DNA of 64,000 nt from Cymbidium sinense (GCA_021442155.1 CM038222.1:106953121-107017120), one strand, 5' to 3'; positions 10,140 to 22,349 are shown, numbered from the stretch's first letter. Notes: generated by a model from the sequence alone, not told the origin. Numbers and translations: made by a program.

Positions 10140-11611
10140 AAATATATCATCTTAATTTATTTATAATTTGAATTATATAAGAGTAAAGCTAATCTATTTA
10201 ATTTATTTTCAAGTTTATGCAGTAGAGCCTGACTATAAAATGCCTCTTATTCTTTTATGTTAGTTTTAAAAATTATTTGATGTTTATTTAGCTTGTGCAT
10301 TAAGATGACATATTTTCCTAGTTTCTTTCTTATTTTGATGAATGGTCTAGATGCGATTAGATTCTTAGGAAAAAATAAATTTTCTATCAAACTAATCAAT
10401 TCAAAAGAAAAATAAATAATTCATAATCTCACATAAAGCCTAAGTTATAAAACAAGATAAAAGATTTAGCAACATATTAGCTGAATGTTGTATGTTTTTA
10501 TATCATACATAAAAAGCATCTTATTTCACTCTTGTTTTAGAGGACTTTCACCTTTGTCAGGGAATTTGACTTGACCTTTGAGAGCTATGATAGAAATACT
10601 CCTCATTTCTTGCTGATTTTGACCCATAATTTAATTTCTCATGTATTTAGCATACGAATCCTAAAACCTGTGTCAAAATGAATTGTCCAAAAATGGAAAT
10701 AAAATATAACAATAATTTGCATTAGAATTAAGTCATTAATCATGTCCTACATAATATAATATCTTTCTAAATAAATAATAGTTTAGCTATCTTGCAAAAA
10801 TATATGATTTGCCTACATGTATTTAAAATCATAGGAGGAGTTAGTTGAAGGCCACCCCTAGGCGATTGTAAGTCCAATAGTTGGGTGGTTTATCCTCTCT
10901 TGTAGAGGTAAACCAAATACTCATTTTTGTCTTAGATTTAGGTCATGCTTTGGCCCTCGCCAAAGCTCCCTAGATTTAGATTTAAAGATTGTCACTTCTC
11001 TGTGCGGGCTATAAGCATAAATCCTCACCTCTTAAGCATTTCTATGATATTGTGTTATGGAATTGTAAGTTCTATATTTCTAATGAAAATTCAACTCAAA
11101 TAAATCACTTCAATTTCAAAAATATAAAGCCCAACCATAGAATAATTTGGATGCTTACTAGGCTTCCTAGTATCATAAGCATCCCTTACTTATCTCCCTT
11201 TATTTTCAATAATAACTTTCTCCTCTTGATTAATCCCACTTGATCTTTTAAAAATAAACCAATTGATTGAGAGTCCTATCTTTAAAATCTTTGGAGACAA
11301 CGATCATTTACCTTAATCGAGAATATTCTTAAGAAATCTCATTCCTTAGGATGTAATTAATTATGAGGGCTTGCCTCCATAGGGAACTTAACGAACTCGG
11401 TTTAAAATAAACTCTGCTTTACTTTTTCATGTAAAGTAAAAAAAGAATCTCTGGTACATCCGAAGACCCATAGTCCTTAGGAGTCTTTATTAAGATGATT
11501 AGGTCCATTTGTAGGATGGTGACTTCTGTATCTCGAGATAGTACATCATTCCTCAATGTCGTACCGATCACCCTAATAAGAACATCTGCGCATCTGCATG
11601 GTGTCCAATAC
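10140..11611 (+). mobile_element. Truncated giant-LTR fragment (TATA to 3' end)
   Basis: Aligns by eye over its whole length with 48,600-50,090, the 3' part of the plus-oriented solo LTR. Shared landmarks are the TATA box, 'cattaagatgacat', the 'aagcataaatcctcacctc' block at about 11,010 and the 'catggtgtcc' near the end. The upstream 6-7 kb of the LTR is absent. It lies in the intron of the broken gene copy, in the same direction as the gene. The other duplication arm lacks it, so it arrived after the duplication or was lost there. The exact ends are uncertain by tens of bases. Confidence 0.7.
10172..10180 (+). promoter_or_regulatory. LTR TATA box in the fragment
   Basis: attatataa followed by gagtaaagct, equivalent to the TATA at 48,626-48,634. 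It is about 1.43 kb from the fragment end, close to the 1.47-1.50 kb seen in the other LTRs. Confidence 0.55.
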
Positions 11612-11947
11612 AAGAAAGTGTTTGAATAATTTTAGTTCCTCATTTATCTTTTTCTTTTTCAGAAAGACTAGATGAAGAATTGAAAATAATTCACCACAGC
11701 AGGGCAAACATTCTTTTGTATGGCTTGATTGAATTATAATTTAATTTAAATGTTATGATTTGCAAGGAAGAAATTGCAATAACTTATTTTTAAATAATAG
11801 TGATAGGTCTTGATTATTATGTGTCCTATAAGTAATCCATAAATGCATCAAACCTTGCACTATGAATTTCCTATGTAATTTTTATGCATTTATGGAACTA
11901 GAGATAGTTTTATGTTAACCATTTTTTTTCAGCGTAGCCTCAAATAG

Positions 11948-12109
11948 GTGTTGATGCATGCTATAATTTCTAATCGAGAACAAAGTTATGTGGGGATGGT
12001 CAAGGAACTTAGTGATCAAAATGTTAAGGCATTTCCTTGGAAGAGCTCAAAAGTTATGAAAAGAGATAAACCAAACACAAGAACATATGAAGGAAATATA
12101 GGTCTTTAA
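11948..12109 (+). CDS. Exon 2 of the left gene copy, frame still open
   Basis: After an AG acceptor (tcaaatag) a 54-codon frame starts GTG TTG ATG CAT and ends at TAA 12,107-12,109 with YVGMVKELSDQNVKAFPWKS near its middle. It has exactly the same length as the paralogous exon at 61,353-61,514 and no stop, although exon 1 of this copy is dead. A pyrimidine-rich tract (ttttttttcag) lies about 15 bp upstream. The product family is not recognised. It may be expressed from the LTR promoter upstream or simply be too young to have decayed. Confidence 0.4.
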   Translation: MLMHAIISNREQSYVGMVKELSDQNVKAFPWKSSKVMKRDKPNTRTYEGNIGL

Positions 12110-12190
12110 ACTTCATTAAAATAAAAGGGGTAGTTGAGTGAGTTGCTCACAAGGATAAGAATAATAAAAAAATGATGGAACTTGTACTTT

Positions 12191-14410
12191 GAATTGTTTG
12201 GGAGGAATCCACTAGGGATGAAGATTTCATTTATAAGGAGGAGATTCATTGGGGATACATGTTTGAATTTGCTTTTATTTGATTTGTTGATTTAATTTAG
12301 GGGCATATCCACTGGGGATATAAGCTTGAATCCAATGGGGATCAAGACTGGATTTATTTCGATTTGATTTGTCATGACTCTACTGAGGAGGTTGGTTTTG
12401 AATTTGATTTGTTTGCTGATTTGGGTTTGGGCTCTAATAGGGAGAGGAATGTGATTTGACTCCACTAGGGAGAATAAATTGGATTTGATTTGATTTATTT
12501 TGAGTGCATATCCACAGGGGATATAAGCTTGGTTGAATTTGATTGATTTAATTTTGGTATGATATGGACCTTATTGGTGTGCGATGGACCCACTAAGAAG
12601 GAGTCACGGAGGCCTTATCCTATTTTAGATTTACTAGTCCAAAGGGGTAATCTATCAGCCAAAATGTAGAACTATCCAACCTGAGGGTTGCCTTTCAGTG
12701 TGCAACGATTATGCTAGGAAGAAAGCGCAGAGACTTACATCTTCCAAAGCAGAACAACCACTGGGGTGGCTTGTTGGATGTGCAACAAATCGAACTCGAC
12801 CTAAAGAGACTACTGAGTGAGTGTTGTTGGGGATCTTACCTCAACTCAATAGTAGTCAAGAATGATTCCATTTAATTTTCTTTGCTTTGATGGACCCTAT
12901 AAGTGTGCAATGGACCGCACTAAGAAGGGGTTATTCCGACTTGGACCTATCTCAAATTTACCGATCCAAATGGGTAGTCTATCAGTCGAAGGGTGAGACT
13001 AACCTACTAAGGGTTGCCTTTTAGTGTGCAGCAGCTGTGCTAGGAAGAAAGCGCAGAGATTTACATCTTCTGAAGTAAAAATAGTCGCTGGGATGAGTTG
13101 TTGGATGCATAACAAATCAAACTTGGCATGGGGTGACTACTGAGTAAGTGTTGCTGGGGATCTTATCTTGACTCAAAAGTAGTCAGACGATTCCTATAGA
13201 GAGTTGTGCTAACACTACCCTAAAGATAAGATGTTTGCTTGGGAAAAGGTACATCTGGGGGGGTGTTCTCCTAATCCACAAACGAATATTTATTTTGTTT
13301 GTTTATATATTTGCACGGACCCTATTGGTGTGAGATGGATCGCACTGAGAAGTGGCTATGTTGCCTTGGACCTGTCTCAGATTTACCAATCCAAAGGGAG
13401 AGTCTCCACATATGTAGTACAAACCTTGGTGGTTACTAGGATTGGGGGACTGTCTAATCTAAGAGTAACCCGGGTAGTTTCTAAATGGGGTCGCAAAGGA
13501 TGTGATCTAAATAGAGTGCCCATAGGGAAGGTGCCATTAGGGGTATTATCCCAATCCCTAAAAAGAAATCCTATAGGGGTATGGTGGCCAACTCAAGAAG
13601 AAAGTGTAGGGACTTACATCTACCATGAGTGGTGTATCCACTGAGTGGATCGCTATCAACATAATGAACACCAACTAACTTAAGTTGTCCATCGGTGTGC
13701 GATGATCAATCTATGAAGAAAGCATAGAAGACTTACATCTTCGTAGACGAAATTAACCATCGGGATAGTCTGTCTTCGACGGGATAATTGCTATCCTACC
13801 TAGGGCGACTACTAAGAGGTAAGTCCCGAGGAAGGACTAAACCCAAAGTTGAAGTAGTTAGGAGGAAATGAGTTATTGAGGGACTTATCTTAATCCTCCA
13901 ATATAGTCTACCCAGTTAGTGCATGATGGCTAGTTTAAGGAGAAAGTGAGGGGACTCATATCTTCTTAAACAAAGCCAACATGAAGGTACCTTACCTGCT
14001 GCACAGTAAATCCTACCACACTAACAGGGCGCTCGTCGGTGTGCAGTGGTTAAGCCAGGAGGAAAGCATAGGGACTCTTACATCCTCCTAAGCAAAAAGA
14101 CCATTGGGGAGACACACTAGCTAGGTAGTGGATCAACCCGACTTAGAGCTGCTATTAAGTGAGGGCCATTGGGGTCGTTATCTCAACTCAAAGTAGCCTG
14201 GGATAGAAGATATATGCTTATTTTATTTGTGTTTGTGTGTAGTTTGTGTTTTTCTTGTGCTAATGAAGGATAAGATATTGCTTGGTTTCTCTTACACCTA
14301 TCATAAACACATCATGGCAGATTCATAGACGAAAATGTTTCAATTTGAAGAGATTGAATTTGAAATGTAACTTTCCTTGATGATATTTGCTTTTAAATAT
14401 GATTTTATGC
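12191..14410 (-). repeat. G1 3' region: two tandem repeat families
   Basis: 12,200-12,540 repeats 'ccactggggatat/gaatttgattt' phrases. From 12,551 a unit of about 340 bp recurs (starts near 12,551, 12,891 and 13,316), with words 'ggaccctat.ggtgtg', 'aggaagaaagcgcagagacttacatctt' split around 12,720/13,055, and 'ctactgagt.agtgttg'. Shorter derivatives of the core occur at about 13,685, 13,915 and 14,030. Open frames in it (for example 13,231-13,644) are by-products. Tat/Ogre elements often have repeat-rich untranslated 3' regions, and this fits. The left end at 12,190/12,191 abuts the gene copy directly. Confidence 0.7.
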
Positions 14411-14476
14411 ATAATATTCTTTTAGGTAGAGCCTGTTGATTAGAAGCATCGGACGCTCTCCTTTATGATTAATAAA

Positions 14477-15530
14477 TTAATATGATCCTCCTTGGAAAGC
14501 TTTCTCAATGGCAAAAGGGCTTTCCCAAGTGGGGTTCAAACTTGCCTCCCATCTTGCGATGGGCAACAATTGTCTCCTTAGAATTAAAACAAGCTCTCCT
14601 ACTTGAAAAGCTCTAGGGCGGATGAACTTGTTGTGAGTTTGAAACATTTTGGCTTCGTATAATTCGAGATTTTGGCATGCTCATAAGCATCTCTCTTCCA
14701 AACCTTCGAGCTCTTCTAAGTGCAACTTAGCATTCTACTCCGTTGTGATCTTGTTACCAATGGCTATCCTTAGTGATGGGAGTTGAACTTCTAACGGTAG
14801 AATGACTTCAGATCCGTACACTAAGGAGAAAGAAGTAAATTGAGTTGGAGTTCTGTAGGTGGTGCGGTAGGCCCACAAAGCTTCAACTAACTGCTAATGC
14901 CACTATCGTTTGTTGTTCTTGAGTGTCTTCTTGAGTATTTGGATGAGAGTTTTGTTGAAGGCTTCTGCTAAACCATTTGCTCTTGGATAGTAGATGGTAG
15001 AGTATCTCCAATCTATGCTATGTCTCCAGGCAAAGTTGTTGATCTTGGTGCTCTTGAATGTAGTACCATTATTGGATATAATCCGGCGGGGTACCCCGAA
15101 TCTATATACGATATGGTTCTTGAAAAATTGGAGCACATGCTGAGCTTTGACCTCCTTGAGCGGAATGGCCTCCACCCATTTGGAAAAATAGTCGGTAGCA
15201 GTAAGGATAAACCGATGAAGAAGAAGGATCAATCAGACCCACTATGTTAGTACCCCAACACTCGAATGACCACGAGGTCATTGTTGGATGTAGGATATTA
15301 GGTGGTTGGTGTAAGACCACTCCGTGTACTTGACATTGATGGCATTGCCTAGCTACATTCATGCAATCTGTAATCATCGATGACCAATAATGTTTGAGTT
15401 TTTATTTATTTATTTTGGCTTTCATCTTAGAATCAGATTGGTAAGCTCTGCATAATCCTGAGTGCACCTCGATCATGATCTTATGGGCTTCGTGCTTGTC
15501 CAAATAGTACAACCACATATGATCAAAAGA
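14477..15530 (-). pseudogene. G1 integrase (gypsy type), inactive
   Basis: In order on the minus strand: an HHCC-like zinc region (HKIMIEVHSGLC, then CHQCQVHG, 15,300-15,500), the core with TDYFSKWVEAIPL (first Asp), IISNNGTTF at about 15,075 where the second catalytic Asp is Asn, and NGLAEAFNKT with the Glu. The C-terminal extension runs LVEALWAYRTTYRTPT, then LPLEVQLPSLRIA and FQVGELVLILRR. At least three frames are needed, and TAG/TGA stops interrupt the C-terminal part. Integrase would insert the cDNA; this copy cannot. The reading frame ends TAA at 14,477-14,479. Confidence 0.85.
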
Positions 15531-15699
15531 CTTTTGGTATAAGACAACCATTCATAAGGGCATAGGAAAGTGCCATTTGCTTCATTTGATGTGCTTGAGA
15601 CTTCTCTTGAGGTAGTTTTCCTTTATTTAGGTAATCAATGAATGGTTCTCCAATCCATCTCCTCGTCCTTTTTGGTAACAGCAACGTCCCCTTCAAGAG

Positions 15700-16206
15700 A
15701 GTATTTTTCGATGAATTTAATATCAGTAAGAGGCACGACTTATCTATTTGGGACCTCTATTAATATGGACTCATCTTCTAGACATGTCAATTCCTTGGCA
15801 AGCTTGGCTAATGCATCCACTATGGCAGTTTCTCCTCGAGGAATCTTGTAGATGGTAACCTCCATGATTTGGGCCAATAACTCCATTGTATACTTATGGT
15901 AGTGATGGAGTCTGGGCTTGAGGACCTTATAGGACCCAACGATTTGATTGACATTAGTTGGGAATCCCCAAAAATATTGATGTTCTAGATGCTTAGCAAA
16001 ATGGCTAACTCCGGACCGACAATTAGAGCCTCATATTTGGCTTCATTATTGGTGCAAGGATCTGATATATGATATGAGAATCTCATCATATCGCAATTTG
16101 AGTTTAAGAGAACTATTTCTAACCCTACCTTCCCTAGAAGAGTAGATTGTGGTTCTTCTCCTCTTTGAGAGGAAGCCGCACCATCAAAATACATCTCCTA
16201 GCTGTG
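15700..16206 (-). pseudogene. G1 second RNase H (aRNH, Tat-type)
   Basis: A separate RNase H fold precedes integrase. It shows MYFDGAASSQRGEE (first Asp), DPCTNNEAKYEALI (Glu), IFGDSQL (second Asp) and, after a frameshift, VNQIVGSYKVLKPRL, then YKIPRGETAIVDALAKLA. This archaeal-type RNase H in addition to the retroviral-type one is characteristic of the Tat lineage of plant Ty3/gypsy (established knowledge). A TAG just before the Met at 16,194 stands where Trp is usual (WEMYFDGA). Confidence 0.8.
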
Positions 16207-16249
16207 AATGCTAGTATCCCTAAGTTCATGATTTGTTCATCGGGGAGAT

Positions 16250-17900
16250 CATCACTAAGCTAAGAGTTAGAAGGAAATGAGTGTGTTGCTAAGAAATCTA
16301 CGAGTGCTTGTCCTTTCACCGCACGAAGGCATACGAAAGTGATGTTAAACTGTGATAGAATCATGGACCAACGTGCCATTTGTCTGGATAACATCGGTCA
16401 TATCATGAGATATTATAATGGATTGATTTAAGAGATCAAGTTTACTTTATGAGAAAGCATGTAATGTCATATCTTTTGGGATGCAAAGATTAAAGATAGA
16501 AAATGCTTCTCAATGGGTGAATAATTTACTTCAATAGGAATTAGATGACGATTGAGATATTAGAGTACATTCTCTTTCTTTTCGTCGTTGGCTTAGGCCA
16601 ACAAAGTGTCAAAGGAGTCATCTGATGCAGTAGTGTAGAGTATAAGCAGCTTGCCCGGGATAAGGGCGGCTAAGACTAGCGGTGTCATCAGGTACTGCTT
16701 AATGCTGTCGAAGGCATGCTGGCACTGGTCATCCCACTTGAAATTAGCATCCTTCTTGACCAGTGCTGAAAATTATTGGCATCTGCCTGATAGGTTGGAT
16801 ATAATGCATCTTAGATGTGCCAACCGCCCTTAGAATGATCTGAGTTGAGTTAGACTTTTAGGGGATGATATTTTTAATATCACTTTAATCTTCTTCGGAT
16901 CGATTTCGATTCCACGGTGTCAGACAACAGACCCAAGAAATTTTTGATAAGTTACTCCAAATGCACACTTCAAGGGATTCATTTTGAGGTTAAATTATCT
17001 TAATCATTCGAAAACTACTCTCAAGTCAAAGAGATGGTCTTCATTTTCTTTGCTTTTGACCACGAGATCATTGACATAGCATTCGACTTGGTGATGAATG
17101 AGTTCATCAAAAATTTGAGTCATTGCCCATTGGTATGTGGCAGTGGCATTTTTAAGGATAAAAGGCATGAACTTATAGTAATTGATTATGGTCAGGGTTC
17201 TAAAGGCAGTATTTCTTTCATCTTCTAGTGTCATCATTATTTGATTTATCCAGATGAACCATCCATGAAAGAGAAGACTGCATGAGATGAGGCAATGTCC
17301 ACCATCAGCTTTGATATTAGAAGTGAAAATTCATCTTTTGGACATGCCTTATTTAGATCCCTAAAGTCGACGCATATGCAAATTTGGCATTCTTCTTCTT
17401 AACTAGGGCGACACTAGCCAATCGGGTGGGATATTTTTCTTCCCGGATGAAACCAACATCGATCAGTTTCTTAAATTCAGAAATGACACGCTGTTCAATG
17501 TCTAATCATATGTGTCTAGGAGCTTGCTTGATATGGTTAGGATGAGGCTGTATTGCTAGCTTATGGATTACTATGTCAGGCACCAACTAGGGCATTTCTT
17601 CATAACTCCAAGCAATGTAGTCCTTAAACTTAACGAGTAACCTAACTAAGTAAATGGTTTCAGTTTCATTCAATAAGGAACTGATGTATGTCGGGCGTGA
17701 ATTGTCTTCAGTTCCTAAGTTGATCTCTTTGAGCTTGTCGATGGTTGATTTGATTTCTTCTTCGAACTCTCGAGGTGCATCTTTAACTTGGAAATTAGCT
17801 AGATCATCTGAAGTTTCAAAACTCACCTCCTCATACAAGTTAAAGTGATTTGAAAAGAACTTATCATATTCCAAATAATTTGTGATGACTAAGTAGTAAT
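16250..17900 (-). pseudogene. G1 reverse transcriptase and first RNase H, inactive
   Basis: The N-terminal part (17,587-17,874) has INLGTEDNSRPTYISSLL and IAWSYEEMP. The palm (17,004-17,237) has FMPFILKNATATYQWAMTQIF and YVNDLVVKS: the catalytic YVDD is YVND (17,068-17,079), a loss of one metal-binding Asp. Further on are HRGIEIDPKK, ISNLSGRCQ and FKWDDQCQHAFDSIKQYL. RNase H 1 follows (YTTASDDSFDTLLA, EVNYSPIEKHFLSLIFA, FLATHSFPS) to about 16,260. Many in-frame stops are seen. RT would make cDNA; this copy is dead. Confidence 0.85.
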
Positions 17901-18009
17901 CGTCATCATCGACTCCGCCTACTATGACAAAGCCTAGTCCGGGTCTTAATTGAGAGTTTTTGCATTTATTGTTCCAAAACTTTTTGAAGTAATCTGACCT
18001 ATGCTTAGA

Positions 18010-18354
18010 TCATATATGTGGAATTAAACCTTTCTTTGCTAGATTATGAACACAAGGTGAGTACCAATCATAAAGTAATTCTATTAAATTTTTATTTGAA
18101 TCATTCTCAAGTTCTACATCAACTTCTTGACTTGAGGATGATGTTCCAGGAAAGAACTTCTGAATCTTTACAACTATGGATGATTTAAGGGCTTCATTAA
18201 CTATCAAATCCTCAACTTTTGGTGAGGAAAGTGGGGTTAGAGCCAAAGTTCCCAATTGATGCCTAACAGTTTCACATAAAGAGAACTTGGATACACTTAT
18301 GTTTTGTTTGGGAATCCAATCTTCATCACTGTCTGGCTTGAGTGTCTCCTCCAA
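18010..18354 (-). pseudogene. G1 acidic linker between protease and RT
   Basis: A 115-codon open frame with acidic, Ser/Glu-rich composition and SSQEVDVELENDSN. It lies between protease and RT in the same direction. It shows no recognised fold and is probably part of the polyprotein spacer seen in Tat-type pol. Confidence 0.45.
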
Positions 18355-18950
18355 TGGGATCTGTTGTCAAGAAGAGCTAGTTGGTGTGTTAACCATATAA
18401 GACTCATCCTCTGAACTAGATTCTAAGTCTATATGGATAGTAGGTGTACTCCTGGTAGCTAGGAAAAATCTCCTAGTGGGTGCTAGGTATGGAGGTCTTC
18501 CACTCCTGGGACTGCCTCTCGACATGCCTCTTTCTCGTCCAGGTGGAGGTCAGGTCATCCTCCCCACTTGTTTGAATGGAGTAATGAACTATGGGTGGAA
18601 TCTAATCTTAGGCTCTACTTCCTCTCCTGAGTCTATTTCTCGCACCCTTTTATTTTCTATTTCATTTTTCTTTTCTTTTTTCTTTTCTTTCTTTTTCTTT
18701 TTCTCCCACATGGAGATTTTGACTAAGTTCACGAGAGTAGACTTTTTGGTTTTGGGGAAGGTAGTAGGCTACATCCTCATATATCCCGACCTCGTGAACT
18801 GCAAAGGGCTTGAGATCTCCTTTGACACAATATTCGATTCCACCTCTTAAGAACTTGACGCATTGATGTAAAAGATTAGTATATTGGCGGCCAGGTCTTT
18901 CAATCATCTATCTATAGTGGCAACACTATGAAGCCTAAGGCCCTCTCAGC

Positions 18951-19373
18951 TTATTCATTGAATCCTTTCAATATCATCCTCTCCTTTTGGGGTTTAGAGA
19001 TGTTGATCTTCAAGTAGGCAAGGGTTCTTAAACTCACAATGTTGGCTGATGCACCCGAGTCAACCAATACTCTGGATAGCCTGAATCTGCCGACATCCAT
19101 TATAATATACAGAGGACAATTATGTTCCATCATTCCTAGAAGTAGGTCTTCATCTATGAATGTAACTCCTAGGATCTCGTCTAAGTAGCATGCTTTCCCT
19201 CCAATAACGGTCAGTTGAGCTAAGCATATCTCTGGATCAAGAAAGACTTTGATTAAAGATTCTCTCATCTCTTTGGATAAGACAAGGGCATCATATATGC
19301 TTAGTTTAGCTGTCAACGTTCTACGATGAGCGAGGACATTGTAATAGACATTGGGTTGGTCCTTCATTAGCAT
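18951..19373 (-). pseudogene. G1 aspartic protease
   Basis: The frame contains LAQLTVIGGKACYLDEILGV, HNCPLYIIMDVG and RVLVDSGASANIVSLRTL. VDSGA holds the catalytic Asp-Ser-Gly, and the following ANIV and hydrophobic strand match plant Ty3/gypsy proteases. A GFNE end resembles the usual I-x-G-F-D/N segment. Protease cuts the gag-pol polyprotein. The active-site triad is intact, but the segment is in a different frame from gag and from RT. Confidence 0.82.
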
Positions 19374-19770
19374 ACCGTAGGTGGAGCATCTTGTGGAGGG
19401 GCTATCTGCTCAATAGAACTAATGACCTGTTTACCCTTGTCCTGAGGTGCTACCCTTGGAGGTAGAACTTTGCCACTATGGAGGTTGACTTCAGTGACTT
19501 CTTGAAATGATGAGTTTATAAAAACTTCCACATGCTCATTGAGTACACTTACAGATTCTACTATAGGATCCTCAGAGTTGGATGACTCTAATTCAAAAAA
19601 GGAAAATTCGATTCTAAATCACAGAAGAATGGATCAGAATTATTTGAACTATTATTATTTTGAATTGGAGAGCTTTCAATAAGAATGAAACTAGGAGCAT
19701 CAGAAGTAGAGAGAATGTAAGTGAAATGAAATTTCTTCATTGATTTCTTTAATTTTGGAGGTGGTACATA

Positions 19771-21316
19771 CTATAAATCATGTAAAGTAAGCAGAGCGAG
19801 GGGTTTGGTGCCCTCATCCATAGATATAATGCTCCTGCTGGTAGAAGATGAGCTAGTAGAGGTGGCAGTAGCTGCAATGGCGGAAGGAGTGTTGGACTCG
19901 GATGGTTGTTGCACTACGGATCTATCCCGGGCAAGTAAAGTAGGCTGATGGATTTCCACCTTCCCTGAGTTGTCCTTCGGAACTAGCAAACCCTTCTTGG
20001 TATTGGAGGTTTGAGCTGCTTCAGGCACTTACAGAGAAAGCTTCTTGATTTTAGAGATGATCTTTTTAGAGGTTCGGGATAAGAAAATATCCCATCCTTC
20101 TTTTATCTTAAGAGGATCAGAAGTATCCCCAAAGATTATTCTAACAAAATTAGATTGTTGGTTTACTAAGTATTCCTTAGGAATCACTATAGCTCCTAAT
20201 TTGTAGCTACACTCAAGCCAATCTTTAAAAGTGATGCAATCCTCTAAGATGTGGCCTAACATGTGGTGGTAGGGGCAGTAGCTAGGATCATCGCTCTTGC
20301 CTACTTCCTCCGGCCTCTTAGGCTCAGGTAGCTAGAAATCAGGCTTCTTCAAGAGACTTTTAAAGATCTTCCTGACTACCTCCCTCTTGAATGAGTATGA
20401 CTTGCTTAATTTTTTAGTAAGAGTAGGTGAAAAGTAGCTACTTAGTGGTGGATACAAATATCATTGATGAGTAGGCTACTGTGGCGGCAGTGGTGGCCAT
20501 TGTGGTAGTGGTGGTGCCCGGTATACCGACCCATATGGTGGAAGATGAGGTGGCAGTGGAGGCTATTGAAATTTGGGCCTCTCAAAACTGTGCTCTGGCT
20601 GGCTATTTCCCCTTATCCACTAACACAACTATCCAAGGCTTCTTTTCAAATATCTTCAAGGGCTTGGGCTTAGATGATTAGTCTGAAAAGGGTAACTGTT
20701 TGACTTCCTCATGTAGGTTAGCATCCTAGCCGATTAGCTTCTCAAATATCTTAATACTAAAGCCCTTAAGCGTGAAGGCGATTGGGTCATGGATATTCTT
20801 ATGAAAAATCTCAATGGTGTGTTGCTCAGACAGTTGTGGTTCACATTTTATACTCAGGTTGCGTCATCTAAGAATGTAATCAACAAGGGACTCGTCAGGT
20901 TTTCTTTTCTCTATAATGAGATCACCTACAGTTACCCTTTGCTGAGCTCCTACAAATATCTTGATGAAGAGATGCTCTAACTCTACAAATGTCTTCACAG
21001 AATCGTTGGATAGTTTGACATACCAATCAAATGCAACACCCGCTAAGCTATTGTAAAAGAGGCGGAAAAGAAGTGTGTCACTACTACCTATGTTGCAACA
21101 ACTTGCCCTGAAGTGTGCTATGTGCTGCCTTGGGTTCCCATTGCCATCAAAACTCTTGAAGGATGGTGGCACAAAACCCTTAGGGTATTGGACCACATCA
21201 AATTCCCTTGGGTAAGGTCTATCCTTTGGAACAGACGAGCTCCCCCGGGCTTGCGCCAATAATTCCTTCACATACTGCTCGACCATCTAGTTTATGTCCT
21301 TTTCATACATGAAGGT
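19771..21316 (-). pseudogene. G1 gag (capsid and CHHC zinc knuckle)
   Basis: The capsid (20,864-21,286) has FKSFDGNGNPRQHIAHFRAS, then LLFRLFYNSLAGVAFDWYVK and VELEHLFIKIF, typical of the retrotransposon gag family of plant Ty3/gypsy. It is followed by a TGA where Trp is usual. Farther on, 20,236-20,277 encodes CPYHHMLGHILEDC, a CX2HX4HX4C knuckle of the kind Tat/Ogre gags use, then FKDWLE. A Ser/Thr-rich linker (19,771-20,028) leads towards protease. A TAG stands just before the first Met at 21,286. Gag would build the particle. Confidence 0.85.
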
Positions 21317-21447
21317 GCTATCGGTGACCTTCCTATGAAGGCTACCATCATCACCTTCTATGGGAGTGCACTTAGGATGATCTTGGGTATGTTCTAGCTC
21401 TGGTCGATTGGCCACCATGGGGAAGGATGTGAAATTAGGACTTGGTT

Positions 21448-22286
21448 CTACAAGGCTAGAACTACTACCATCAAATCCTTTACCTTCTTCTCCATCATGC
21501 CAATCTGATCATCTTTTTGTTTGATTTGTTGGAGGAGGTGTTTAGTTGAGTGAGAGGTGTCACATTCCTCAACTATAACACCTTCCTGACTATGCTGATC
21601 TTTATGCAGGGATCCTCGGGTATCAACCATGTGGAGTTCTACTAGGTCATCCAACATGTCATCCTCATTGGGATCAAAATCGACTCTACCCTCTTTCTGA
21701 TCAGAATGATCACTCCCACCTATTTGTCTAATTACAGCATGATAGTCTTCTAAGATTTCATCTAATGAATAGTCATCTAGTCGACCCTGCTATACTAGAA
21801 CATAGGCTGGCTGATGATTGACTGCTGGACTGAGTTGTGTAGAATCTATGCACTGAACACTCTAAGCTGGTGGGGTGCACTCCTTAACTGGCTCAAGTGT
21901 CATGGGGACCATCTCTATATCCTCTCCCCTCTCCTCCGACTGCTGTGATGGTGGAGCAACCACGATGCTCTTGGGTCACCACTCCTTCTTCACCACAGTT
22001 AGGATGGAAGGACGAGCAGGGGAGTTCGACCTCACCTCAACGGGTGGAATAGATGGAGTGGGATCCTTGGGTCGTAGCTAGATCACTAGTGGGGAAGCTC
22101 TCTCTCCAAAAGGGAGCTTGTAAAATTTGGTGGGGATTATAGATGCTGGAACCTGAATTGGTAAAAGTGGACGACGAGCAGAGCGGTGTAGTGTGGGCGA
22201 CACTGGCTGCCTCTCCGTTGAAGATCTTCTCCTTAGACTGATGATACCGGTAAGGACTATGCTGAGGCCATCGACTATCTGGAAAA

Positions 22287-22349
<63 letters not shown>

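Noticed and set aside
13231..13644. 137-codon plus-strand open frame
   Set aside because: It lies in the 340-bp tandem repeats of the G1 3' region and is antisense to the element; the frame is not kept in neighbouring units.
18476..18907. Open frames on both strands near 18.5-18.9 kb
   Set aside because: They are low-complexity (poly Phe/Ser or Lys/Glu from a T/C-rich tract) inside the G1 polyprotein region, without a recognisable domain.
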